Positions 17,399-25,595 of a DNA stretch of 64,000 nucleotides are shown here, piece after piece. The notes below the pieces were generated by a model. That model saw only the letters and a program-made list of their open reading frames with translations, was not told the DNA's origin and made no database searches. The position numbers were made by a program, and so were the translations under genes. Every line of letters begins with the position of its first letter. Positions within the stretch are counted from its first letter, which is position 1. Origin of the DNA: Gemmatimonadota bacterium (GTDB taxonomy: Bacteria; JAAXHH01); the NCBI GenBank assembly GCA_009838645.1, contig VXRC01000038.1, positions 62,001-126,000 of the forward strand. Direction: 5' to 3'.

Positions 17399-18454
17399 TC
17401 ATTTATCTGTTACAATGACACGCAATGGAAGATCGTCATAGCCGGAATCGCTACCTGTTGACCGTTCTACATAGACAATACGCATGGGGTCGTCTTGTGT
17501 CGCGGCATATAGATGCACCCAGGTGCGTTCATTTCGTTTCCAAACGGTATGTCCTTCCGATTCTTCACTTTCACCGTAACGTTCGTCAAGAACGGGTTTA
17601 ATGGTATCCAACCTGCTGGATGGCACATCCGTCGCAAACGCATATGATCCTGAACTGAGGGCGTTGTCCGAAAACAAGTACGAAACCGTTACCGTGTCGG
17701 ATATCTCATCACTGAACTGTAACAATGCCGTGACCGATCCGGTTTCCCGGGTTGAATCTACCTGGCTATAGGTCAGGGTGTCGAGTTCCGTCGACTGCAC
17801 TTCCTCCTTGCTGTCGCCCCACCTGCTCCATCTGAAATCATAGTATCCAGACTCGGCCAGACCCGCGGCACAGACTGGCACGGTCATTTCGAAAGAATCG
17901 CATTCCTGATAGACCGCAGCAATTGAGTCTGCTTCGGCCTGGTCCATGGTCAGATTGTACTTCTTCTTGATTTCCACCCACTTGCCTACATACCAGCATC
18001 TGTTGTTCTCCGGCATCCATTCTGCCGGGTCCTTGTCGGATTTCTGGTTTCTGTTTACGCTAGGCGCAGCCAGGGTGAGGTTGTCCAGGTCCTTGCCGAA
18101 GGCACTGCGATCTTCCTCGGTCCTGGCATACATGCCGCTGGCATGTGCCTCGGCGGCTGCAACGATGTGTTCAATATCCGTTTCGGTAGCGGAATCGAAG
18201 CAATTGAGCGAGTAGGGAGAGAACAACCCGCCCTGTCGGTTTACGATATCAGCCTCGATTGAACTGGGGGGATTGTAATCATCTCTGACATAGGAACCGT
18301 CATCAACCTCGGCAGCGATACGGACGCCAAGTACGGGATGTAAGGTTTGCACCGTACGTTCCAGGGGTACGGTAACTGAGTTGGCAATTGGACTGGAATC
18401 GCCTGAGCAAGCCAGGATTATAGCACATAGTAGGGAAACTGGTATCCGCAACAA
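17399..18454 (-). CDS. Lipoprotein with secreted HNH nuclease-like (DUF1524-type) domain
   Basis: The TTG start at 18454 has GGAGGT 6 bases upstream. A lipobox (IILAC-S, Cys16) marks a lipoprotein. Residues ~75-185 match secreted HNH endonucleases of the GmrSD-C/DUF1524 type: TDIEHIVAAAEAH (His96), KDLDNLTLAAPSVNR, KSDKDPAEWMP, then NRCWYVGKWVEIKKKYNL. Residues ~195-351 form a second, beta-rich region I do not recognise. The gene is on the opposite strand to its neighbours and visibly less G+C-rich, which suggests acquisition by transfer. An extracytoplasmic nuclease role (nutrient DNA, biofilm DNA, defence or competition) is inference. Confidence 0.7.
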   Translation of the reverse strand: MLRIPVSLLCAIILACSGDSSPIANSVTVPLERTVQTLHPVLGVRIAAEVDDGSYVRDDYNPPSSIEADIVNRQGGLFSPYSLNCFDSATETDIEHIVAAAEAHASGMYARTEEDRSAFGKDLDNLTLAAPSVNRNQKSDKDPAEWMPENNRCWYVGKWVEIKKKYNLTMDQAEADSIAAVYQECDSFEMTVPVCAAGLAESGYYDFRWSRWGDSKEEVQSTELDTLTYSQVDSTRETGSVTALLQFSDEISDTVTVSYLFSDNALSSGSYAFATDVPSSRLDTIKPVLDERYGESEESEGHTVWKRNERTWVHLYAATQDDPMRIVYVERSTGSDSGYDDLPLRVIVTDK

Positions 18455-18645
18455 TTACACACCTCCATCGACTCGAGAGGACTCGTACCATAAGTACACG
18501 TACTTTACTACATGTTTACAAATCAGACAGTTACACTACCGTGACATTACACCCCGTCAAGTACTTATTCTTCACACCAGCCGTAAACGCCGTTTTAAAA
18601 CTGGTCACCTCGTGCAAAGGCGCGTTACTTTACGTAACCGAAAGG

Positions 18646-18674
18646 TTGAACTAGTGTATGGGATGTTGTATGGA
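18646..18674 (+). promoter_or_regulatory. Possible promoter for the SDR gene
   Basis: TTGAAC (18646-18651), a 17-base spacer and TATGGA (18669-18674) lie in the A+T-rich 239-base gap between divergent genes. The inferred start would fall close to the Shine-Dalgarno at about 18683, giving an unusually short leader, so the call is weak. A palindrome TTACGTAA sits just upstream at 18630-18637. Confidence 0.25.
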
Positions 18675-18693
18675 TCACGAATGGAGGTAGATC

Positions 18694-19485
18694 ATGGGAA
18701 ATGAGTCGGGAGGAGCATTCGAAGGGAAAGTAGTCATCGTGACTGGCGGCGCGAAAGGCATCGGAGGGGGTATCGTCCGCGCCTTCGCCGGTGAGGGAGC
18801 CCATGTCCTGTGCGCCGACATCGACGATGAAGCCGGCGCGAAGATCGCCGCGGAAAACGACAATATCCGCTACGTGTACGCCGACGTATCCACGAGCGAA
18901 GTGTGCCGGTACCTGGTGGAAACGGCCACGGATTCCTGGGGCGGGGTGGACATCCTGTGCAACAACGTGGGGATCCAGCCCACGACGAGCTATCTTCCCG
19001 CCCATGAGCTCTCAGAGGAGCAGTGGGACCGGATCATCGACGTAAACCTCAAAAGCCGGTTCCTGATGGTGAAGTACTGCGTGCCCGTCATGAAGGCGCG
19101 GGGAGGCGGCGTAATCATCAACACGGCCAGCGTGCAGGGTCTGCAGTCGGCCAAAGGCATCTCGGCCTACGCGGCGAGCAAGGGGGGCGACCTGTCGCTG
19201 GTGCGCCAACTGGCCCTGGATTACGCGGAGGACAACATCCGCGTGGTGGCGGTCAACCCGGGCACCATCGAAACGCCGCTCCTGCAGGAAGCCATCGACT
19301 CGATCGGCGGCGACGAGGACGAAATACGGACGGATATGGCCTCCCGGCACGCCGTGAACCGCCTGGGCAGTCCGGAAGATATCGCCAACGCGGTGCTCTT
19401 CCTCGCGAGCGACAGGGCTTCCTTCATCACGGGTGAATACGTGAACGTGGACGGAGGTCTGATGGCCCGGGGGGCATGGGCCTAG
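18694..19485 (+). CDS. Short-chain dehydrogenase/reductase (classical SDR)
   Basis: The cofactor motif TGGAKGIGGG, the NNVG motif, the catalytic Ser (NTASVQG) and the YAASK Tyr/Lys pair are all present, ending with the FITGEYVNVDGG C-terminal signature. GGAGG precedes ATG 18694. The length of 263 residues is typical. An acidic residue after strand 2 (CADIDDE) suggests NAD(H) preference. It stands alone between the HNH lipoprotein and a microprotein gene, so its substrate cannot be deduced. Confidence 0.88.
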   Translation: MGNESGGAFEGKVVIVTGGAKGIGGGIVRAFAGEGAHVLCADIDDEAGAKIAAENDNIRYVYADVSTSEVCRYLVETATDSWGGVDILCNNVGIQPTTSYLPAHELSEEQWDRIIDVNLKSRFLMVKYCVPVMKARGGGVIINTASVQGLQSAKGISAYAASKGGDLSLVRQLALDYAEDNIRVVAVNPGTIETPLLQEAIDSIGGDEDEIRTDMASRHAVNRLGSPEDIANAVLFLASDRASFITGEYVNVDGGLMARGAWA

Positions 19486-19668
19486 GTGGGTGTCGCAGAC
19501 TGAATCCCAATCTCTCATCAGGTCTGTTTATTTCATACGAGAAACCCGCAAATGACAGCGACTATTGAAATTGATGTAGTTGTTCAGATGCGGACGTGAA
19601 ACCACGACTGAGCGTCGTGATCGTTACGACTGTATAAAATACATACCTGAACGCCGGGAGAATTTGAA

Positions 19669-19887
19669 ATGAGCGTCGAGTTGATCGGGATAATCAGTGT
19701 AGGTGTTGCTCTTGCCGGGGTAAGCGTTGCCCTCGCCGGGCTAATCCTGGCGTCGAAGCGAGACATCAATCTCCGTCTTGTCGCCTTGGAAAAGGGGCAA
19801 GCTGACCTTAGAGAACGAATGGCAAGACTGGAGGGAATCCTGGAATGTCTGGTCTTGCGACTTGCGGAAAGGATCGATCCGGAGTAG
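19669..19887 (+). CDS. 72-residue membrane/coiled-coil protein, unknown function
   Basis: One hydrophobic helix (residues ~4-27, LIGIISVGVALAGVSVALAGLIL) is followed by a charged heptad-like segment (INLRLVALEKGQADLRERMARLEGILECLVLRLAE), an expected coiled coil. GGGAG lies 9 bases upstream of ATG 19669. The arrangement resembles small holin-like or XhlA-like membrane proteins, but no phage genes are nearby. It lies between an SDR and the end of the sdh operon, in sequence slightly less G+C-rich than average. I do not assign a function. Confidence 0.6.
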   Translation: MSVELIGIISVGVALAGVSVALAGLILASKRDINLRLVALEKGQADLRERMARLEGILECLVLRLAERIDPE

Positions 19888-19934
19888 ACCAGTAGACCAG
19901 AGAAATTGCACATTTGTTTCTTCGAGGCGTAATA

Positions 19935-20696
19935 CTAGGCCGGCTCGTTGCTGTCCTTCGACTTGAAGATGCGCAGCAGCCGGTTGAGCGGATCATAGAA
20001 TTCGCCGACGACCCGTTCCTTCAAGGGGATGATGGCGTTGTCCGTGATGGTGATTTCTTCGGGGCAGACGTGGGTGCAGCACTTGGTGATGTTGCAGTAG
20101 CCGATGCCCTGGTCCTCCTTGAGGTCGCCGAGCCGGTCCTCGGTGTCGAGGGGATGCATCTCCAGGGCGGCGTTGTGCACCATGAGGCGCGGCCCGATGA
20201 ACTCCTCGTGCAGGTCGTGTTCCCGCAACACGTGGCAGACGTCCTGGCAGAGAAAGCACTCGATGCATTTGCGGAACTCCTGCACCCGCTCGATGTCGTC
20301 CTGATCCATGCGCCAGGTGCCGTCCTCGGCGTCGGGCTTCCGGGGCCTGAAGGGCTTGATCTTCATCTTGGCCTCGAAGTTCCAGGATACATCCGTCACC
20401 AGGTCGCGGATGGTCGGGAAGGCCTTCATCGGCTCGATCGTGATGGTTTCGTCATCGGGCAGGTCGCTCATGCGCGTCATGCACATCAGCTTGGGATGTC
20501 CGTTGACTTCGGCGGAACAGGACCCGCACTTGCCGGCCTTGCAGTTCCACCGGACCGCCAGGTCGGGGGCCGACTCCGCCTGGATCTGGTGCACCGCGTC
20601 CAGTACGACCATGCCCTCGTCGATCTCGGTGGAATAGTCTTCGAACCCGCCACTCTCGCCATCGCCCCGCCAGATTCGGAAGTTGGCCGTCGCCAT
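19935..20696 (-). CDS. sdhB: Succinate dehydrogenase/fumarate reductase iron-sulfur subunit
   Basis: The N-terminal ferredoxin domain carries the [2Fe-2S] motif CKAGKCGSC...LMC. The C-terminal domain has CIECFLCQDVC and CCTHVC clusters for the [4Fe-4S] and [3Fe-4S] centres. At 253 residues it is standard. It passes electrons from the flavin in SdhA to the membrane quinone site. Its ATG overlaps the sdhA stop by one base, and it is the last gene of the sdhCAB operon. The wording of the cluster motifs (CIECFLCQDVCHV) is the kind seen with Sdh1-type complexes. Confidence 0.93.
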   Translation of the reverse strand: MATANFRIWRGDGESGGFEDYSTEIDEGMVVLDAVHQIQAESAPDLAVRWNCKAGKCGSCSAEVNGHPKLMCMTRMSDLPDDETITIEPMKAFPTIRDLVTDVSWNFEAKMKIKPFRPRKPDAEDGTWRMDQDDIERVQEFRKCIECFLCQDVCHVLREHDLHEEFIGPRLMVHNAALEMHPLDTEDRLGDLKEDQGIGYCNITKCCTHVCPEEITITDNAIIPLKERVVGEFYDPLNRLLRIFKSKDSNEPA

Positions 20697-22510
20697 TATC
20701 TGTTCTCCTCGATGACCGCTGCCAGGTCCTCCCGGAGCGGTGTGACCGGAACGCTGTTGATCACCATCTCGCCGCCGGCGCCTTTATGTTGGGTGATGTT
20801 GAGGCTGCCGAAAGCTTCGTCCTTTTCCTCGAAGTCTTCCCGGAAGTGCGCGCCGCGGCTCTCCTTCCTTTCCAGCGCGGCCCTGGCCACCGCCTCCGAG
20901 ACGATCAGCAGGAACTTCAGATCCAGCGCGGTGTGCCAGCCCGGGTTGTATTCGCGGTTGCCGACTACGGAGACTTTACCGGTCCTTTGACGCAGATCGT
21001 CGACGACCTCGAGCGCCCGTTGCATGTCGCCCTCGTTGCGCACGATGCCGACAAGTTCCTGCATCCGTTCCTGCAGTTCGTATTGAATCTCGAAGGGGTT
21101 CTCGCCGCTTTGCTCGCGGTCGAAGGGCGCCAGGGTCTCGCCAATGGCTGCTTCGACCTGGCCGTCATCGATCGCGCCGTTGCCGTTCTCCCGTGCGTAC
21201 TCCGCGGCGTACTTGCCGGCGCGCTGGCCGAATACGAGCAGGTCGGAAAGGGAATTGCCGCCCAGCCGGTTGGCCCCGTGCAGGCCCGCCGCGCATTCTC
21301 CTGCGGCGAATAGACCGGGCACGGTCGACATCTGCGTGTCGGCGTCCACGAGCACGCCGCCCATCACGTAGTGGGTCGTGGGGCCCACTTCCATGGCCTC
21401 TTTCGTGATGTCGATGTCGGCAAGCTGCTTGAACTGGTGGTACATGCTGGGCAGCTTGCGCTTGATATGTTCTTCGGCGTTGGAAAGCTTCTCCCTGATC
21501 CACGAAATGTCGAGGTAGACCCCGTCGTGGGGCGATCCTCGGCCTTCCCGGATTTCCCGCACGATACACCGGGCCACGTGGTCTCGCGTCAGCAGTTCGG
21601 GCGGCCGGCGGGCTTCCTTGTCCCCCTGCGTATAGATCCAGCCCTCTTCGGGGTTATCCGCGGTGGAGTTCTTGTAGAGATCGGGAATGTCGTCGAACAT
21701 GAACCGGTTGCCTTCGCTGTTCGTCAGGACGCCGCCCTCGCCGCGGACGCCCTCCGTGACCAGGATGCCTCTTACGCTCGGCGGCCATACCATGCCCGTC
21801 GGGTGGAACTGCACGAACTCCATGTCCAGCAGCGCGGCCCCGGCGTCGTAGGCCAGGCCGTGGCCGTCTCCGGTATATTCCCAGCTGTTGCTCGTGATCT
21901 TGAACGCCCGGCCGATGCCGCCCGTGGCCAGGATAACCGCTTTCGCGCGGAATACCCGGAAACGTCCCCGCTCCCGGTCGTAGCCGAAAGCGCCCACCAC
22001 CCGGTCGCCGTCCTTCAACAGGGCCACGATGGCGTGTTCCATGTACACTTCCATGCCCTGGTGGATCCCGTAGTCCTGGAGGGTGCGGATCATTTCCAGG
22101 CCGGTGCGGTCGCCCACGTGGGCGAGGCGGGGGTACTTGTGGCCGCCGAAGTTGCGCTGCAGGATACGGCCGTCGGCCGTCCGGTCGAACAGGGCGCCCC
22201 AGGCTTCCAACTCCCGGACGCGGTCCGGCGCTTCGCGGGCGTGCAGCTCGGCCATGCGCCAGTTGCTCAGGTACTGGCCGCCCCGCATCGTGTCGGCGAA
22301 GTGGACGCTCCAGCCGTCCCGGTCGTCCACGTTGGCCAGGGCAGCGGCCACGCCGCCTTCGGCCATGACCGTATGGGCCTTGCCCAGCAGGGACTTGCAC
22401 ACTAATCCCACCGATACTCCGGCGGCCGAGGCCTCGATGGCCGCCCGGAGGCCGGCGCCGCCGGCGCCGATCACGAGCACGTCATGTTCGTGGCGCTGGT
22501 ATTCCGCCAT
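20696..22510 (-). CDS. sdhA: Succinate dehydrogenase/fumarate reductase flavoprotein subunit
   Basis: The FAD-binding start HDVLVIGAGGAGLRAAIEA and the segment KAHTVMAEGG, holding the histidine used for covalent FAD attachment, identify the flavoprotein. Active-site motifs are FVQFHPTG, THYVMGG and the HGANRLGGNSLSDLLVFG signature. At 604 residues it is full length. ATG 22510 begins where the sdhC stop ends; the frame stays open further upstream through sdhC but that part is not coding. The enzyme oxidises succinate to fumarate in the TCA cycle, or the reverse. Confidence 0.95.
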   Translation of the reverse strand: MAEYQRHEHDVLVIGAGGAGLRAAIEASAAGVSVGLVCKSLLGKAHTVMAEGGVAAALANVDDRDGWSVHFADTMRGGQYLSNWRMAELHAREAPDRVRELEAWGALFDRTADGRILQRNFGGHKYPRLAHVGDRTGLEMIRTLQDYGIHQGMEVYMEHAIVALLKDGDRVVGAFGYDRERGRFRVFRAKAVILATGGIGRAFKITSNSWEYTGDGHGLAYDAGAALLDMEFVQFHPTGMVWPPSVRGILVTEGVRGEGGVLTNSEGNRFMFDDIPDLYKNSTADNPEEGWIYTQGDKEARRPPELLTRDHVARCIVREIREGRGSPHDGVYLDISWIREKLSNAEEHIKRKLPSMYHQFKQLADIDITKEAMEVGPTTHYVMGGVLVDADTQMSTVPGLFAAGECAAGLHGANRLGGNSLSDLLVFGQRAGKYAAEYARENGNGAIDDGQVEAAIGETLAPFDREQSGENPFEIQYELQERMQELVGIVRNEGDMQRALEVVDDLRQRTGKVSVVGNREYNPGWHTALDLKFLLIVSEAVARAALERKESRGAHFREDFEEKDEAFGSLNITQHKGAGGEMVINSVPVTPLREDLAAVIEENR

Positions 22511-23313
22511 TAAAGGATTCTCCAATCCGTCCACACGCCCATGGCCACCAGGCGTACGTACACATCCGCGAAAGCGACCCAGACCAGACTGAGCCAGGCC
22601 CAGTTCATGTGACCTCTGTTCAGGCAAGAAACGCACTGGTAACCCGCATGCCGCACGGGCGCTTTCGAAAGCAGGTCCAGGTTGCCGCCGATCAGGTGCC
22701 GCAGGGAGTGGCAGCCGAACTGGTAGCCGCCCAGGAGGATAACGTTCAGGGTCAACACCAGGGTGCCGATCCCGATGCCGAAGGAAGTCTCGCCGGTCGC
22801 CGCGTCCGTGAACCACAGGGCCTTCCAGGCGTCGTGAGCCAGGAAGATCCAGATGATGAACACCGCGTAGAGAAAGTACCGGTGAATGTTCTGGAGTATG
22901 AGCGGAAAGGACTGTTCGCCCCGGTATTTCTTTCTCGGTTCGGAAACACTGCAGGAAGGCGGGTCGGCCCAGAAGGCCTTGTAGTACGCTCCCCGGTAGT
23001 AGTAGCAGGTGATGCGGAATCCGGCCGGCGCCCAGAGGATCAGGAAGGCCGGTGAGAACGGGAGCATGGCTGGCCACCAATCGGGCCTGGGACCGAAGAG
23101 GGCATGGGACGAACTGCCGAAGATTTCGGGCGAATAGAAGGGCGAAAGATAGGGCCCCCAGGCGTAGAACTCGCCCTGAAAGGCCGCCCACGTGGAGTAG
23201 ACGACGAAGGCGGAGAATACGCCCAATGTCACCAACTGCTGCGCCCACCAGGCGTCTCTGCGGCGCGTCTGGCCGAAACCGCTGGTCTTCAGCGTAACAC
23301 CGGTTGTCGACAT
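22510..23313 (-). CDS. sdhC: Single large membrane subunit of succinate dehydrogenase (Sdh1-type SdhC)
   Basis: This 267-residue protein has about five membrane helices and matches the membrane subunit of mycobacterial Sdh1 (Rv0249c group): PYLSPFYSPEIFG, ILWAPAGFRITCYYYRGAYYKAFW, FPLILQNIHRYFLY, GTLVLTLNV, FGCHSLRHLIGG. Conserved Cys and His residues (TCYYYR, CSVSE, GCHSLRH, CVSCLNRGH) could ligate cofactors. The complex would have one anchor protein instead of the usual SdhC plus SdhD pair. ATG 23313 is preceded by AGAGGA at a 7-base spacing. Confidence 0.85.
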   Translation of the reverse strand: MSTTGVTLKTSGFGQTRRRDAWWAQQLVTLGVFSAFVVYSTWAAFQGEFYAWGPYLSPFYSPEIFGSSSHALFGPRPDWWPAMLPFSPAFLILWAPAGFRITCYYYRGAYYKAFWADPPSCSVSEPRKKYRGEQSFPLILQNIHRYFLYAVFIIWIFLAHDAWKALWFTDAATGETSFGIGIGTLVLTLNVILLGGYQFGCHSLRHLIGGNLDLLSKAPVRHAGYQCVSCLNRGHMNWAWLSLVWVAFADVYVRLVAMGVWTDWRIL

Positions 23314-23376
23314 AGGTTATCCTCTTGAAACCAGATCGTGAATCGGCCGGATTTCACAGACAAAACACATTAGCGC

Positions 23377-23405
23377 AAATTAGATGATGAGCGGCCGTAA
23401 GGCAA
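23377..23405 (-). promoter_or_regulatory. Predicted promoter of the sdhCAB operon
   Basis: On the minus strand TTGCCT (23405-23400) and TAATTT (23382-23377) are separated by 17 bases. This places transcription start near 23370, about 57 bases before the sdhC ATG. It lies in the divergent gap shared with the DUF6785-like gene. Confidence 0.4.
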
Positions 23406-23605
23406 TAGAAAAAAACGGGTCTGCATGCCATGGCCGCGAGACCCATCCCGGTAGTTTTCGACGGCAGATTCCCGTTTGAAAGCCCGCATAAAACAATAGC
23501 CGAAACCGGCGGTGCGTGGATATATTTAAAACCCGTATTCGCGAAGCCGCGCCAGCACGCCATGAGTACCGATTCACCCCGCAGATTTGGAATCAACGTC
23601 CCCAG

Positions 23606-25564
23606 ATGCCGACCGATTCAAACCAGGTTTCACCCTCCATCCAATCCGCGAACGGCCTGACCCCCAGGGTGCTCATCCTGGGCAGCGTGCTCGCCGTGTT
23701 CATCGCGATCTGGACGCCCCATACCAATTACGTCATGCACGGCCCAAGGCTCACCCTGAGCCATCTCTCGATCGCGGCGCTGGTTTCCTTTCTCGTCGTG
23801 ATCTTCTGCGTTCAGATCCCCCTGCGCAGGTGGCGGCCCGAACGGGCGTTCACGGCGGGTGAACTGGCCGTGCTCTTCGTCTTCTGCCTGGTCTCGTCCA
23901 CGATACCCGGCAAGGCCTTCGTGGACTACTTCGTCGGCATCCTGGCGTCGCCGTTCTACTACGCCACGCCGGAGAACCGTTGGGCGGACACCTTCTTCCC
24001 CCATCTGCCGGGCTGGCTGGTCGTCCAGGACGACCTCGGGGCCGCGACGGGGTTCTACGAAGGCGCCAGCCAGAGTGTCCTGCTGTGGGTCGACTGGATC
24101 GTTCCCCTCTTCTGGTGGATGTGCATGCTGGCGGCGCTGTTCCTGGTCATGGCCTGCATTTCGGTGATCTTCCGCCGGCAGTGGGTCGAGCACGAGCGGC
24201 TGTCCTTCCCCGCGGTCCAGATTCCCTCGATGCTGATCGCGGGGACGACCCGGGGAGGACTGGTGCCGGCGTTTATGGCGAACCGGTACTTTCAGGTGGG
24301 ATTCGGGCTCACCTTCGCCCTGCTGGCCTGGAACTGTCTGGCTTATTTCGGTTACGTGCCGGCCATACCCGTCGGCGCGCCCTTCCGAACACAGATCCAA
24401 CTGGCGCAGTCCGTTCCCGAGACCCAGGTGCAGTTCAATATCTTCATGATGTGTTTCGCCTACTTCGCCGACCTCAAGGTGCTCTTCAGCATATGGTTCT
24501 TCCACCTCCTCGCGTTGCTGGAAATCAGCCTGCTCAACCAGTTGGGCGTATCGGCGTCCGGCATGGCGGGCGGCTCCGGGTTCATCGTAAAGACCCAGCA
24601 TTTCGGCGGATTCTGGGTATTCGTACTCTGGGGCCTGTGGATCGGGAGACATCACCTGAAGGCGGTCTGGCGCAAAGCCCTGGGCCGTGCGCCGGAACTC
24701 GACGATTCCATGGAATTGCTGTCCTACCGCACGGCATTGCTTGGACTGGCGGGCGGCTTGTGCTACCTGCTGTTCTGGTTGAACCGCATGGGCATGTCGG
24801 TCGACGTAGCGGTGCTCTTCCTCGCGATCACCCTGGCACTGTATATCGGCGTCACCCGCATCGTCGCCGAGACCGGGCTGGTCTTTCTCGACCTTCCGGT
24901 CAATTCGAACGAAATGACGGTGGGCGTCATCGGCTCGACCAACCTCTCGCCCTCGAATCTTACGGCCCTGGGACTCACCCACGCCATCTCCCACAACCAC
25001 CGGGGCATCGGACTTTCTTCCCTGATACACAGCCTGAAGGTCTCCGAAGGGTTTACGCGGTCCAGGAAGGGCCTGTTCGCCGCGGTGGGCGCGGTGCTGG
25101 TACTGACCTTCATCGTCACGAACGGCTATACGATCTACGCCGGGGCATCCGGGACGGGCGCCCATGATTTCGCGCCGCTCCGGGCCGAAGGGTTCTACGA
25201 CCAGCTGGCCACGTGGTTCAACAATCCCTACACCCTGTCCTACGAGGAGATCTATTTCCTGTTCCTGGGCGCCGGGATCACCACGGGTCTCCTGTTCATG
25301 CAGTACCGATTCCCGGGCTGGCCCTTCCATCCCATCGGCTACGTCGTAGCCTACGCGGACATCATCAACTTCGAAATCACGTCGATCTTCACGATCTGGC
25401 TGATCAAGGTGCTGTTGCTGCGCCTGGGCGGCTTCGAAATGTACCGGAGGATGCAGCCGGCCGTGATCGGCGTGCTGCTGGGTTACGCGGCGGGCGTGAC
25501 TCTCTCCCTGGTCGTCGATGTCATCTGGTTTCCGGGCCAGGGACACAACGTGCACAACTGGTAG
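23606..25564 (+). CDS. DUF6785/DUF6784-like polytopic membrane protein (copy 1)
   Basis: The roughly 652-residue protein has some 12-14 predicted membrane helices. The region FFWWMCMLAALFLVMACISVIFRRQWVEHERLSFP and the C-terminal WPFHPIGYVVAY are family landmarks shared with the minus-strand paralogue at 25593-27533. ATG 23606 is chosen as the start; a GTG at 23516 is in frame but lacks a Shine-Dalgarno. The two paralogues point towards each other across a 28-base hairpin. The family is typical of Latescibacterota/Planctomycetota-like genomes and has no established function; an uptake role for sugars or related solutes is only a guess. Confidence 0.7.
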   Translation: MPTDSNQVSPSIQSANGLTPRVLILGSVLAVFIAIWTPHTNYVMHGPRLTLSHLSIAALVSFLVVIFCVQIPLRRWRPERAFTAGELAVLFVFCLVSSTIPGKAFVDYFVGILASPFYYATPENRWADTFFPHLPGWLVVQDDLGAATGFYEGASQSVLLWVDWIVPLFWWMCMLAALFLVMACISVIFRRQWVEHERLSFPAVQIPSMLIAGTTRGGLVPAFMANRYFQVGFGLTFALLAWNCLAYFGYVPAIPVGAPFRTQIQLAQSVPETQVQFNIFMMCFAYFADLKVLFSIWFFHLLALLEISLLNQLGVSASGMAGGSGFIVKTQHFGGFWVFVLWGLWIGRHHLKAVWRKALGRAPELDDSMELLSYRTALLGLAGGLCYLLFWLNRMGMSVDVAVLFLAITLALYIGVTRIVAETGLVFLDLPVNSNEMTVGVIGSTNLSPSNLTALGLTHAISHNHRGIGLSSLIHSLKVSEGFTRSRKGLFAAVGAVLVLTFIVTNGYTIYAGASGTGAHDFAPLRAEGFYDQLATWFNNPYTLSYEEIYFLFLGAGITTGLLFMQYRFPGWPFHPIGYVVAYADIINFEITSIFTIWLIKVLLLRLGGFEMYRRMQPAVIGVLLGYAAGVTLSLVVDVIWFPGQGHNVHNW

Positions 25565-25595
25565 GCCTGCCGGAGTGGCCGTCCCGGGCGGGCTA
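25562..25595. terminator. Convergent hairpin joining two stop codons
   Basis: TAGGCCTGCC (25562-25571) can pair with GGGCGGGCTA (25586-25595) with one mismatch and one G-T pair. The arms contain the stop codons of the two facing DUF6785-like genes. No T-run follows. Confidence 0.4.

Noticed and set aside
22511-23248. Upstream extension of the sdhA frame
   Set aside because: It coincides with sdhC in another frame. The normal SdhA N-terminus starts at 22510.
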